Assembly: GCF_001586275.1 (NCBI RefSeq)
Contig: NZ_CP014545.1
Location: 3,250,501-3,314,500 of the forward strand
Direction: 5' to 3'
Source: Sphingorhabdus sp. M41
GTDB lineage: Bacteria; Pseudomonadota; Alphaproteobacteria; Sphingomonadales; Sphingomonadaceae
DNA length: 64,000 bases
A program made the translations under genes and the position numbers. Below, piece by piece: positions 36,353-44,524 of the stretch (the first letter of the stretch is position 1; the number at the start of each line of letters is the position of its first letter). A model generated the notes under the pieces. It saw nothing but the letters and a program-made list of their open reading frames with translations, made no database searches and had not been told where the DNA came from.

Positions 36353-36783
36353 CAGGCGTCTCCCTCCTTCAGCAGATTGTCGCCGCTCATATAGACGGTG
36401 ACGTCCTGGAACAGCCGGTCCTTGCAATAGAAGCGATTGCAATTTTCATAGCGCAGCTGCTCGCCGCCATTGGGGGTGATCAGCACCGTGAACTGCGAGC
36501 AGATCGCATTTGTTGCCGGGTCCGCCGTGTGGACAAAATTGCCATGCCAGATCTGCTCGAAATCGGCGAACAGCTTTTCGAACATCGCCCTGATCGCATC
36601 GCGACCATTATGGGTGGTGTCCGAGGTAGCCTCATGCAGCACCGCGTCGGGCGCGAAACAGTTGAGTATCTGTGTCATATTCTTGTTATCGAAGCCGTCA
36701 AAATAGCGCTTGGTCACGATGTCGATATAGAAAGGATAGGGCAGCGGCTCCTGGCCTGCCATGCCGGGGGTCCAGTCAGCCAT
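36352..36783 (-). CDS. NTF2-fold (SnoaL-like) protein B
   Basis: This is a 143-residue paralog of protein A with the same layout (ITKRYFDGFDNKNMTQILNCFAPDAVLHEAT ... CKDRLFQDVTVYMSGDNLL). Both keep the ending VYMSG-N-L, pointing to a tandem duplication. ATG at 36783 overlaps the TAA of the racemase-fold gene as TAATG, so the three genes are translationally linked. It is acidic, small and cytoplasmic. A catalytic Asp/His pair cannot be assigned by eye. Confidence 0.75.
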   Translation of the reverse strand: MADWTPGMAGQEPLPYPFYIDIVTKRYFDGFDNKNMTQILNCFAPDAVLHEATSDTTHNGRDAIRAMFEKLFADFEQIWHGNFVHTADPATNAICSQFTVLITPNGGEQLRYENCNRFYCKDRLFQDVTVYMSGDNLLKEGDA

Positions 36784-37526
36784 TAATAGCATCCCTTTCT
36801 GATATCATCGTCCTTCGGTACTTCGGGAGCGGGAAACGCCTTCTTGCTGTGACTCAGGCCAAGCTCGATCAGCGTTTCGAGAAATTTATAGGCGACTTGT
36901 CCCGGGTTGAGCACCGGGATCGGCAGGTTCTCATCCAGATATTGGGCAGACTGGTGCATGGTGGTCGAACCGAGCACGATGACATCCGCACCATCCTCTT
37001 CCATTGCCAGTATCGCTTCTTCCCTGAGCTTGTCGAAAATCACCTCTTCCTTGCCGGCGAGCAATTCGGTGACATCGGGCCGGGTCTCGATCGAGCGCAG
37101 CGAGGCGACCCGTTCCCACCAGCCATATTCGGTGATCGTCTTTTCGTAGAGCGGGAACCATTCCGGCCACATCGTCAGCACGGTGAATTTCTTGCCCAGC
37201 ATCATCGCCGCGGCAAAGGCCGCTTCGCCGGGACCGACCACCGGGATATCGAGGCGCGAACGGAGTGCGCGCAGGCCGCTGTCACTGACCGTGTCGATCA
37301 GGACGCCCGCATAGCCTTCTTCCTCGGCCTTGATGCCAGCCTGAAAGACGGTCCAGTCCATTAACAAAGTGTCATGATAGCTATCACCCAGGGCAGCGCC
37401 CCAGGGGACAGCGACAAATTCGGGCTGAAAGCCATCTCTGATGAAATCAGCGGGCAATTGCTCTGCGCGGGCGGCCACTCCGGCCTCATCCATCGGGATG
37501 GGGACAATGACCTTTATCCGCTTCAT
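36783..37526 (-). CDS. Asp/Glu/hydantoin racemase-fold protein lacking catalytic cysteines
   Basis: This 247-residue protein follows the Asp/Glu/hydantoin racemase pattern (IKVIVPIPMDEAG, GLRALRSRLDIPVVGPGEA, ADVIVLGSTTMH). The two cysteines that exchange the proton in this family are both absent: IDTVSDSG and LGSTTM carry other residues, and the only Cys is the second-last residue. A two-base racemase mechanism is therefore unlikely; an isomerase, decarboxylase or ligand-binding role is possible. ATG at 37526 lacks a good ribosome site; a TTG at 37556 has GGGAGG only two bases away, so the start is uncertain. It heads the operon that runs to the TonB receptor. Confidence 0.75.
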   Translation of the reverse strand: MKRIKVIVPIPMDEAGVAARAEQLPADFIRDGFQPEFVAVPWGAALGDSYHDTLLMDWTVFQAGIKAEEEGYAGVLIDTVSDSGLRALRSRLDIPVVGPGEAAFAAAMMLGKKFTVLTMWPEWFPLYEKTITEYGWWERVASLRSIETRPDVTELLAGKEEVIFDKLREEAILAMEEDGADVIVLGSTTMHQSAQYLDENLPIPVLNPGQVAYKFLETLIELGLSHSKKAFPAPEVPKDDDIRKGCY

Positions 37527-37576
37527 AGCAATTTCGGTTCTGGCATAGTGAAGCAAAACCTCCCTGCTGATGTTCT

Positions 37577-37588
37577 ATTGTATACAAT
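37577..37588. promoter_or_regulatory. GntR operator, site 1 (ATTGTATACAAT)
   Basis: This is a perfect 12-bp palindrome in the divergent gap between the racemase-fold gene and the GntR gene. Its core TTGTATACAA fits the TNGT-N3-ACNA type bound by FadR/FCD-subfamily GntR proteins. The identical palindrome occurs at 39551-39562. It lies 50 bases upstream of the racemase-fold ATG and 75 bases before the regulator ATG, suiting control of both, including autoregulation. Confidence 0.72.
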
Positions 37589-37663
37589 TGCTGTCCGTCA
37601 AGTGGAAACTGCCCCTCGGTGTAAGACTTGCTCAACGCTGTTTATTCCGCCAATAGCCAGTCC

Positions 37664-38317
37664 ATGAGCCGCGCTTCCGACACCGCCTATGAAAAAATCC
37701 GCAGTTTCATTCTATACGGTGAGGCGCATCCGGGTATGCAATTGACCGAGGAACGTCTCTCCGAGATTTCCGGCGTGTCGCGAACCCCGGTGCGCGATGC
37801 GGTCCAGCGGCTGGAAAATGAAATGCTGCTGGTGCGCAGCCCTTCCAAGCGGCTTTCCGTCGCCGACTGGTCGGATGATGAAATCGACGAGATGTTCACC
37901 TTGCGGGCGATGCTCGAATCCCATGCCGCCGAACGGGCAGCACAACGGATGGATGCCGACAGTCTGAGCCGGTTGCGTGCGATCAACGATATACTGACGA
38001 AGGCGGTGAATCAGCCAGCGCCCGACATCACGACGTTCCTCGATGCCAACCGCCAGTTTCACGATCTGATACTGGCATGCGCACAATCACCAAGATTGAG
38101 CAAATTGCTCCCGGCTCTGGTCGAACAGCCAGTGGTCCGCCGCACCGCCAATCAATATTCGCTGGATGACCTGATACAATCGGGCACAGATCATGATGAA
38201 CTGATCGCCGCGTTCGCCGCGAAGGATCAAAAATGGGCCCGTGCGGTGATGACCAGCCATATCCGCCGGGCGTTCCACAGCTTCAGCGGAGCGACGAGAA
38301 GACCTGCGAAAGATTGA
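37664..38317 (+). CDS. GntR-family transcriptional regulator (FCD subfamily)
   Basis: The 217-residue protein has an N-terminal winged helix-turn-helix (AYEKIRSFILYGEAHPG ... LSEISGVSRTPVRDAVQRLE) and a C-terminal all-helical FCD ligand domain (residues about 75-210; metal-type ligands are suggested by DANRQFHDLI and HDELIAAF). Such proteins usually repress catabolic genes until a carboxylic-acid-like effector binds. It is divergent from the racemase operon and convergent with the CoA-transferase gene. Identical palindromes on both sides of this block are its likely targets. ATG at 37664 fits the family; a TTG at 37628 would add 12 residues. Confidence 0.88.
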   Translation: MSRASDTAYEKIRSFILYGEAHPGMQLTEERLSEISGVSRTPVRDAVQRLENEMLLVRSPSKRLSVADWSDDEIDEMFTLRAMLESHAAERAAQRMDADSLSRLRAINDILTKAVNQPAPDITTFLDANRQFHDLILACAQSPRLSKLLPALVEQPVVRRTANQYSLDDLIQSGTDHDELIAAFAAKDQKWARAVMTSHIRRAFHSFSGATRRPAKD

Positions 38318-38320
38318 CCG

Positions 38321-39502
38321 TCAGATAATGCCGCGTTCCTGCAGATCGGCCATGGTCGCGCTGTCCATGCCGAGCATTTCGCCATAAATCATTTCATTAT
38401 GCGCGCCGAGTTCCGGGCCGACGCTGTCGATATGGCCCGGCGTTTTGGAAAGCTTGGGTGCGACATTCTGCATCACGAAATTTTCATGCTGCGGATGGTC
38501 CACCTTGACCAGCGCTTCCCGCGCCTTGAAATGGGGATCCTCGAGCATTTCCGGCGCGCGATAGACATTGCCAGCAGGCACGCCATGTTGCTCGCACATA
38601 TCCAGCAGCTCCTTGCTGGATATCGTCCTGGTCCATTCCATGATCAGATCGTCCAGTTCGGTCTGGTTTTCGCCGCGGGCGATATGAGTCGCATATCGCG
38701 GATCCTCGCCAAGCTCAGGCCGGCCCATCATCGCCGCCATCCGCTTCCACACACTGTCCTGATTGCCGCCGATCAATATGCTGCCGTCGCTGGTCGGATA
38801 GACGTTGGAGGGGGCGATTTTCGGCAGAATCGAGCCGGTGCGCTCGCGGATATGCCCGGCGACCGTATACTCCGCCACCGTCGATTCCATATTGGCCAGC
38901 ACCGCTTCGTAGATCGCCGAATCGACCACCTGGCCCTCGCCGGTCTTGTGCCGATGCTGCAGCGCCATCAGCGCGCCGAGACAGGCATAGGTCGCCGCCA
39001 GAGAATCACCGATCGACAGGCCGGCCCGGCTCGGCGGGCGGTCGGGCTCGCCCATGATGTAGCGCATGCCGCCCATTGCCTCGCCAATGCCACCATAGCC
39101 GGCGCGGTGCGAATAGGGCCCGGTCTGGCCATAGCCGGACACGCGGATCATGATCAGCCCCTTGTTGATCGCGCTGAGTGTCTCGTAATCCAGACCCCAT
39201 TTTTCCATGGTTCCGGCGCGAAAATTCTCCAGCAGAAAGTCTGATTTCTCGGCCAGCTTCTTGACAATCGCCTGACCTTCTTTTTCGCGCAAATTGAGGG
39301 TTATGGACTTTTTGTTGCGCCCGACAACGGAAAACCAGAGCGGGATCCCCTGCCCCCAGCTCCGCATCGCATCACCCACTTTGGGCGGTTCGATTTTGAT
39401 CACTTCGGCGCCATGATCACCCATCAACTGGCCGCAAAACGGCCCCGCAATCAACTGGCCCATTTCGATCAGCCGCAAACCTGTCAACGCCCCTTGCGTC
39501 AT
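38321..39502 (-). CDS. Class III (CaiB/BaiF) CoA-transferase
   Basis: This 393-residue enzyme begins GLRLIEMGQLIAGPFCGQLMGDHGAEVIKIEPPKVGD, the standard family N-terminus. It contains the catalytic-Asp-type pattern ENFRAGTMEKWGLDYE as well as GYGQTGPYSHRAGYGGIGEA. It moves CoA between acids and acyl-CoAs, here probably activating a dicarboxylic or branched acid for the HMG-CoA-lyase-like enzyme encoded divergently. ATG at 39502 is preceded by GGGAG. The GntR palindrome sits 49 bases upstream, the same distance as for the racemase-fold gene. It ends four bases from the convergent GntR stop. Confidence 0.9.
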   Translation of the reverse strand: MTQGALTGLRLIEMGQLIAGPFCGQLMGDHGAEVIKIEPPKVGDAMRSWGQGIPLWFSVVGRNKKSITLNLREKEGQAIVKKLAEKSDFLLENFRAGTMEKWGLDYETLSAINKGLIMIRVSGYGQTGPYSHRAGYGGIGEAMGGMRYIMGEPDRPPSRAGLSIGDSLAATYACLGALMALQHRHKTGEGQVVDSAIYEAVLANMESTVAEYTVAGHIRERTGSILPKIAPSNVYPTSDGSILIGGNQDSVWKRMAAMMGRPELGEDPRYATHIARGENQTELDDLIMEWTRTISSKELLDMCEQHGVPAGNVYRAPEMLEDPHFKAREALVKVDHPQHENFVMQNVAPKLSKTPGHIDSVGPELGAHNEMIYGEMLGMDSATMADLQERGII

Positions 39503-39550
39503 AAAAAACACTCCCGCATCATCCTTTCTCCTATACAAAGCCCTGTCAGG

Positions 39551-39562
39551 ATTGTATACAAT
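39551..39562. promoter_or_regulatory. GntR operator, site 2, overlapping a -10 (ATTGTATACAAT)
   Basis: This palindrome is identical to 37577-37588. TATACA inside it (39555-39560) can be a plus-strand -10 with TATACA at 39532-39537 as a weak -35 (17-base spacer). Transcription would then start at about 39567, the A of the HMG-CoA-lyase-like ATG, predicting a leaderless mRNA and direct blocking by the repressor. Confidence 0.68.
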
Positions 39563-39566
39563 TTAT

Positions 39567-40487
39567 ATGAGCACTATCAGTCGCACAGCGGTTACAATAT
39601 TGGAAGTTGGTCCACGGGACGGGCTGCAGAATGAAGCCGAGATCATTTCAACGGCGGACAAGCTGGGTCTGATCAATCGTATGCTGGACGCAGGGGCAAA
39701 GCGGATGGAAGTGGCCAGCTTTGTCCATCCCGAACGCGTTCCGCAAATGGCCGATGCAGAAGCGGTTATCGCCGGCCTGCCCGACCGCGACGATGTTTCC
39801 TATATCGGCCTGTGCCTGAACAAGCGCGGCGTCTTGCGCGGCCTCGCCACGCGGGAAGGCAACAAGCGCGGGATCGACGAAGCCGGCTGTGTGATCGTGG
39901 CGAGCGATACGTTCGGCCAGAAGAATCAGGGCCAGACCATAAAGCAGGGCATAAAGGAAAATCGCGAGATGATCCGTTTTGCCAAGGCCGAGGGACTGAA
40001 AGCACAGCTCACCATTTCTGCGGCTTTTGGCTGCCCGTTCGAAGGCGCGGTCAAGCCGGAGACCGTACTCCATATTGCCGAGGAAATTGCGGCAGAAGAG
40101 CCGATGGAAATCACCCTCGCCGACACGATCGGTATCGGCGTGCCAGCTCAGGTGACCGACCTGTTCGGACGGCTCAGGGAATTGCTCCCCGACCATATCG
40201 GCATGCGCGCCCATTTCCATGACACCCGCAACACCGGCATCGCCAACGCCTGGGCCGCGATTCAGGCTGGCGTGCAGACGCTGGATTCCAGCCTCGGCGG
40301 TCTGGGTGGCTGCCCGTTTGCGCCCAATGCCACGGGCAATATTGCAACAGAAGACCTGATCAACCTGCTCGACCGCTCCGGCATCGAACATGGTCTGGAT
40401 CTGCGGAAAGCCATAGCCACCAACCAGTGGTTCGAAACCAAAATCGGTCGGCCGTTGCCGTCTCTGGTCGCGAGAGCCGAAGCCTGA
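39567..40487 (+). CDS. Hydroxymethylglutaryl-CoA lyase-like enzyme
   Basis: This is a 306-residue DRE-TIM metallolyase. The N-terminal ILEVGPRDGLQNE holds the metal/substrate motif. AHFHDTRNTGIANAWAAI has the His pair for metal binding, and the C-terminal LGGLGGCPFAPNATGNIATEDL contains the HMG-CoA lyase signature Cys. It cleaves a 3-hydroxy-3-methyl-acyl-CoA to acetoacetate or a keto acid plus acyl-CoA. ATG at 39567 begins four bases after the GntR palindrome, leaving no room for a ribosome site. A TTG at 39552 would lie inside the operator. It starts the plus-strand operon with HyuA/HyuB. Confidence 0.9.
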   Translation: MSTISRTAVTILEVGPRDGLQNEAEIISTADKLGLINRMLDAGAKRMEVASFVHPERVPQMADAEAVIAGLPDRDDVSYIGLCLNKRGVLRGLATREGNKRGIDEAGCVIVASDTFGQKNQGQTIKQGIKENREMIRFAKAEGLKAQLTISAAFGCPFEGAVKPETVLHIAEEIAAEEPMEITLADTIGIGVPAQVTDLFGRLRELLPDHIGMRAHFHDTRNTGIANAWAAIQAGVQTLDSSLGGLGGCPFAPNATGNIATEDLINLLDRSGIEHGLDLRKAIATNQWFETKIGRPLPSLVARAEA

Positions 40488-40517
40488 ATGACAGATATAT
40501 AAGAGAGAGATTGAAAT

Positions 40518-42572
40518 ATGGGGTATCGATTAGGTGTCGACGTCGGCGGAACTTTTACCGATCTGCTGCTGATTGACGAAACCACCGGACAGACATTCCG
40601 GGACAAAGTGCCATCGACCCCGGCAGATCCTTCGCAAGCGGTTATCAATGGTGCTCGCGGCCTGTGCGAGCGCCAGAATATTGCCCCCGGCGAGATTGAC
40701 CTGTTCCTGCACGGCACCACGGTCGCCACCAACGCCGTGCTGGAAAAGAAAATCGCCAAGGTCGGCCTGGTCGTCACCGAAGGCTATCGTCATGTCATGC
40801 AGATTGCCCGCAGTCTGGTGCCGGGGGGCCTCGCCGCCTGGATCATCTGGCCCAAGCCGGAGCCGATGGCGGCGCTTGAGCGGACAATCGAAGCGCCGGA
40901 ACGGATGGATGCCAAGGGTCAGACCGTCCGCGAGCTGGATGAACCGGAAATGCGCGCCCGGCTGGAACGATTGAAAGCGACCGAGGAAATCGAAGCGCTG
41001 ACCATCTGCCTGATGAACAGCTATGTCGACGGCAGCCATGAAAAGGCAGTCTCCGCGATCTGCGCCGAAGTCTTCCCCGATATCCCCATTTCCATCTCGT
41101 CCGACATTTTGCCCGAGATGCAGGAATATGAACGCGCTCTCACCACCGTTGCCAATAGCGCGGTCCGCCCGGCGGTGGCGCGCTATGTCGGCAATCTGGA
41201 AAAGGAACTGAAGACCTGGGGCACCAAGGCGAAGCTCAATCTGCTGCGCTCCGATGGCGGACTGATGTCGGCCGAAAAAAGCGCCGAGGCTCCGGTCAAT
41301 CTGCTGATGTCGGGACCGGCCGGCGGTGTCGCCGGCGCGGTCTGGGTGGCAAAAAGCGCGGGCGTGAAGAATATTCTCACTCTCGACATGGGCGGCACGT
41401 CGACCGATGTGGCGCTGATCGAAAATGGCGCGGCCCGGCTGCAACGAGAAACCTCGGTCGGTGACCTGAATGTCCGCGCCTCGTCGATCGACGTCAAGAC
41501 CGTCGGCGCAGGCGGCGGATCAATCGCCTTTGTTCCCGAACTGACCAAGGCGCTCCGCGTCGGACCGGAAAGCGCAGGCGCTCAGCCCGGACCCGTTGCC
41601 TATGGCAAGGGCGGCGAGCAGCCGACCGTGACCGACGCCAATGTCGTGCTCGGCTATCTGCCCGAATCCCTGCTCGGCGGCAGCTTCAAGCTCGACCGCG
41701 ATGGCGCGACCAAAGCGGTCCAGACGATTGCCGATGCGCTTGGCATCGACCTGATGGACGCAGCGGCGGGCATCATCGACATTGTGAACGAAAATATGTT
41801 TGGCGCGCTGCGGCTGGTTTCCGTCCAGCAAGGCTATGATCCGCGCGACTTTGCCCTGATGGGCTTTGGCGGTGCCGGACCGCTGCACGCCAATGCGATG
41901 GGCAAGCTGATGAACAGCTGGCCGGTGATCATCCCGCCTTCACCCGGTGTGCTCTGCGCCTATGGCGATGCGACCACCCGGCAGCGCGTCGAAACCCAGC
42001 GCAGTTTCAACGAGATGGTGCAAAACACCAATGACGATGAACTGACCGTCTATCTCGACAGCCTTGGCGCGCAAGTACAACAGGAGCTCGAGGCCGAGGG
42101 TGTCGCGCCCGAAGATATTGAGCTGCTCTACGAGATTGATATCCGCTACGCCGGTCAGGCCTTTGAAATTCCGCTGTCGGTGGAACCGGCAGGCCTTTCC
42201 ATCAAAAATCTGGTCGTGCGATTTGATACCGAGCACGAACGATTGTTCACCTTCAATCTCGACGAGACGCCGCACGAGATCGTCAATGTCCGCGCGGTTG
42301 CGCTCGGCAAGTCCGCCGATGTCGCGCCACCGGTAATCGAAACGGGGGCCACCGATCCATCGGCTGCGAAAACCCGCGATCACCAGCTCTATATGGATGG
42401 CAAGACGCAGAACGCCGTGATCTATGACCGGGCGCTGCTCAAGGCCGGCAATCGCATCCCGGGTCCTGCCATCGTCACCGAAATGGATAGCACCACGCTC
42501 GTCCACAGCGGCTGCGAGGCGCTGGTCGACGACCATGGCAATCTGATCATCAACCCGGTGGAAGGAGCCTGA
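40518..42572 (+). CDS. Hydantoinase/oxoprolinase subunit A (HyuA-like)
   Basis: This is a 684-residue ATP-binding subunit of the HyuA/oxoprolinase/acetone carboxylase superfamily. The N-terminus RLGVDVGGTFTDLLLIDETTG is the first ASKHA phosphate loop; LFLHGTTVATNAVLE, LLMSGPAGGVAGAVW and LDMGGTSTDVALIENG follow. With subunit B it hydrolyses a cyclic amide (hydantoin, lactam, oxoproline) or carboxylates a ketone at ATP cost. The cofactor motifs do not tell which. It starts 31 bases after the lyase gene with an AGAGAGAG site and is one base from HyuB, indicating a stable two-subunit complex. Confidence 0.9.
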   Translation: MGYRLGVDVGGTFTDLLLIDETTGQTFRDKVPSTPADPSQAVINGARGLCERQNIAPGEIDLFLHGTTVATNAVLEKKIAKVGLVVTEGYRHVMQIARSLVPGGLAAWIIWPKPEPMAALERTIEAPERMDAKGQTVRELDEPEMRARLERLKATEEIEALTICLMNSYVDGSHEKAVSAICAEVFPDIPISISSDILPEMQEYERALTTVANSAVRPAVARYVGNLEKELKTWGTKAKLNLLRSDGGLMSAEKSAEAPVNLLMSGPAGGVAGAVWVAKSAGVKNILTLDMGGTSTDVALIENGAARLQRETSVGDLNVRASSIDVKTVGAGGGSIAFVPELTKALRVGPESAGAQPGPVAYGKGGEQPTVTDANVVLGYLPESLLGGSFKLDRDGATKAVQTIADALGIDLMDAAAGIIDIVNENMFGALRLVSVQQGYDPRDFALMGFGGAGPLHANAMGKLMNSWPVIIPPSPGVLCAYGDATTRQRVETQRSFNEMVQNTNDDELTVYLDSLGAQVQQELEAEGVAPEDIELLYEIDIRYAGQAFEIPLSVEPAGLSIKNLVVRFDTEHERLFTFNLDETPHEIVNVRAVALGKSADVAPPVIETGATDPSAAKTRDHQLYMDGKTQNAVIYDRALLKAGNRIPGPAIVTEMDSTTLVHSGCEALVDDHGNLIINPVEGA

Positions 42573-42573
42573 T

Positions 42574-44439
42574 ATGCCCGCACAGATTATCGAAACCAAC
42601 AAGGCTCCGTTCAACAAGGTCGAGGTCGACCCGGTCACCCTCGACATCATGGAAAATGCCCTGCGCAACGCCCGGATCGAGATGGATGCCACCCTGGTCC
42701 GCACCGCCATGTCGCCCGGCATCCGGGAACAGGGCGACGCCTTTCCGCTGATCGCCGATCGCGCCGGCAAGATGGTTGTCGGCCAGTTCGGCAGCTTCAT
42801 CGACGGCTTCCTGCGCTCCTATCCCGGCACGATCGAGGAAGGCGACATGATCTTCCTCAGCGATCCGTACAGCTGCGACGGCGCGGTCAGCCACAATAAT
42901 GACTGGCTGGTTTTGCTGCCGGTCTATCGTGGCGGCAGGCTGGTCGCCTGGACCGCCATGTTTGGCCACCAGTCCGACATTGGCGGCAAGGTCGCCGGCT
43001 CGATCCCGATCGACAGCAAGAGCGTGTTCGAGGAAGGCGTCCGCATTCCGCCGGTGAAAATCTACCAGAAGGGCGTCTATAACGAGGAGATGGTCAAGGT
43101 CGTCCTGCACCAGAGCCGCAAGCCGGACTGGTGCGCTGCCGATCTCAACGCGCTGATCGCTTCCTGCCGGGTTGCCGCCCGCCGGGTCGATGAAATGTGC
43201 GGCCGCTTTGGCGAGGATGAATTTGCCAGCGCCACCGATCTGCTGCTGGCGCGCAACCATCGCGCGATGAAACATCTGATCGAGACCAGCATCGGCGAGG
43301 AACCGGTGAGTTTCTCCGACTATATCTGCGACGACGGCGTCGGCTTCGGGCCGTACAAGATCAGCTGCAAGATGTGGCGCGAGGACGGCAAGGTGATCCT
43401 CGATTTCGAAGGCACCGACCCGCAGGCACCGAGCTCGATCAATTTCTTCCTCAACGAGAATATGTTCAAGATGTTCTTCGGCATCTACATGATCATGGTC
43501 TTCGACCCGCAGATATTGTTCAACGACGGCTTTTATGATCTGGTCGATGTCCGGATTCCGGAAGGCTCGCTGCTCAAGCCGAAATATCCGGCAGCGCTCG
43601 CCGGACGGACCCATGCGCTGGGCCGGATTTTCGATATCTTGGGCGGCCTGCTCGGCCAGCGTCAGCCGGAATTCCTCAATGGTGCCGGTTTCTCGTCCAG
43701 CCCGCATCTGATGTATTCCGGTTTCGACAAGTCCGGCGAATGGTTCCAATTGTTCCAGATCGGCTTTGGCGGGATTCCTGGCCGGCCCTTTGGCGATGGC
43801 CCGGATGGCCACTCGCTGTGGCCCGGCTTCACCAATGTGCCGAACGAGTTTCTCGAGAAATATTTCCCGCTGCGAATCGAGCGCTATGAAGCCAAGCCGG
43901 ACAGCGGCGGCGCCGGACTGTTCCGCGGCGGCAATGGCATCCACATGACCTACCGGTTCCTTGAACCGGGAACAGTGGCGATTCACGATGACCGCTGGTT
44001 CACCTATCCCTGGGGCGTCAATGGCGGCCAGCCCGGCGACCGCGCCACCAAGATATTGGAGCGCGCCGACGGAACGAAAGAGGTTGTCGGCAACAAGCAG
44101 GACGGCATCGAGGTGCGCGAAGGCGATCTGCTTCACTTCATCACCTGGGGCGGCGGCGGCTGGGGCAACCCGCTGGAACGCGATCCCGAACTGGTGGCGC
44201 TGGAAATCCGCCAGGGACTGGTCACCGTGGAAGGCGCCCGCGATTATGGCGTGGTCATTGCCGATGATGGCAGTGTAGATGGTCCGGCAACCGAAAGCCT
44301 GCGCGCCGAAATGGCAAAGAATATCGTCGAGACTGACGGACCGTTCAACTTTGGTCCCGATATCGAAACGCTGCGCGCCAATTGTCTGGCGGAAACCGGC
44401 CTGCCGGCGCCGGTACAGCCGGGAACCGTAGCTGCCTAG
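42574..44439 (+). CDS. Hydantoinase/oxoprolinase subunit B (HyuB-like)
   Basis: This is a 621-residue HyuB-family partner of the preceding gene. Its start (DPVTLDIMENALRNARIEMDATLVRTAMSPGIREQGDAF) and the internal DPYSCDGAVSHNNDWLVLLPVY are typical. A glycine-rich C-terminal region (SGGAGLFRGGNGIHMTYRFLEPG, ITWGGGGWGNP) matches the family. It is somewhat longer than many HyuB proteins (about 520-590 residues), with an extra C-terminal 80 residues. A GGAAGGAG ribosome site inside the end of hyuA precedes its ATG. The substrate remains undetermined. Confidence 0.9.
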   Translation: MPAQIIETNKAPFNKVEVDPVTLDIMENALRNARIEMDATLVRTAMSPGIREQGDAFPLIADRAGKMVVGQFGSFIDGFLRSYPGTIEEGDMIFLSDPYSCDGAVSHNNDWLVLLPVYRGGRLVAWTAMFGHQSDIGGKVAGSIPIDSKSVFEEGVRIPPVKIYQKGVYNEEMVKVVLHQSRKPDWCAADLNALIASCRVAARRVDEMCGRFGEDEFASATDLLLARNHRAMKHLIETSIGEEPVSFSDYICDDGVGFGPYKISCKMWREDGKVILDFEGTDPQAPSSINFFLNENMFKMFFGIYMIMVFDPQILFNDGFYDLVDVRIPEGSLLKPKYPAALAGRTHALGRIFDILGGLLGQRQPEFLNGAGFSSSPHLMYSGFDKSGEWFQLFQIGFGGIPGRPFGDGPDGHSLWPGFTNVPNEFLEKYFPLRIERYEAKPDSGGAGLFRGGNGIHMTYRFLEPGTVAIHDDRWFTYPWGVNGGQPGDRATKILERADGTKEVVGNKQDGIEVREGDLLHFITWGGGGWGNPLERDPELVALEIRQGLVTVEGARDYGVVIADDGSVDGPATESLRAEMAKNIVETDGPFNFGPDIETLRANCLAETGLPAPVQPGTVAA

Positions 44440-44524
44440 CATCTTGCCGCTATCCAAAGTGCGGTTTGTCGCACCTTATCCAAGCCCCTAGACTGGCCTC
44501 CAATCCGGTCACGGGAGAGGTGCG

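Noticed and set aside
37556-37558. TTG start for the racemase-fold gene
   Set aside because: GGGAGG is only two bases before it, too close for initiation, and the extra residues do not resemble the family.
42550-44457. A 635-codon open frame on the minus strand
   Set aside because: It lies fully opposite the HyuB gene, whose family motifs are unmistakable. High GC at third codon positions keeps the antisense frame open.
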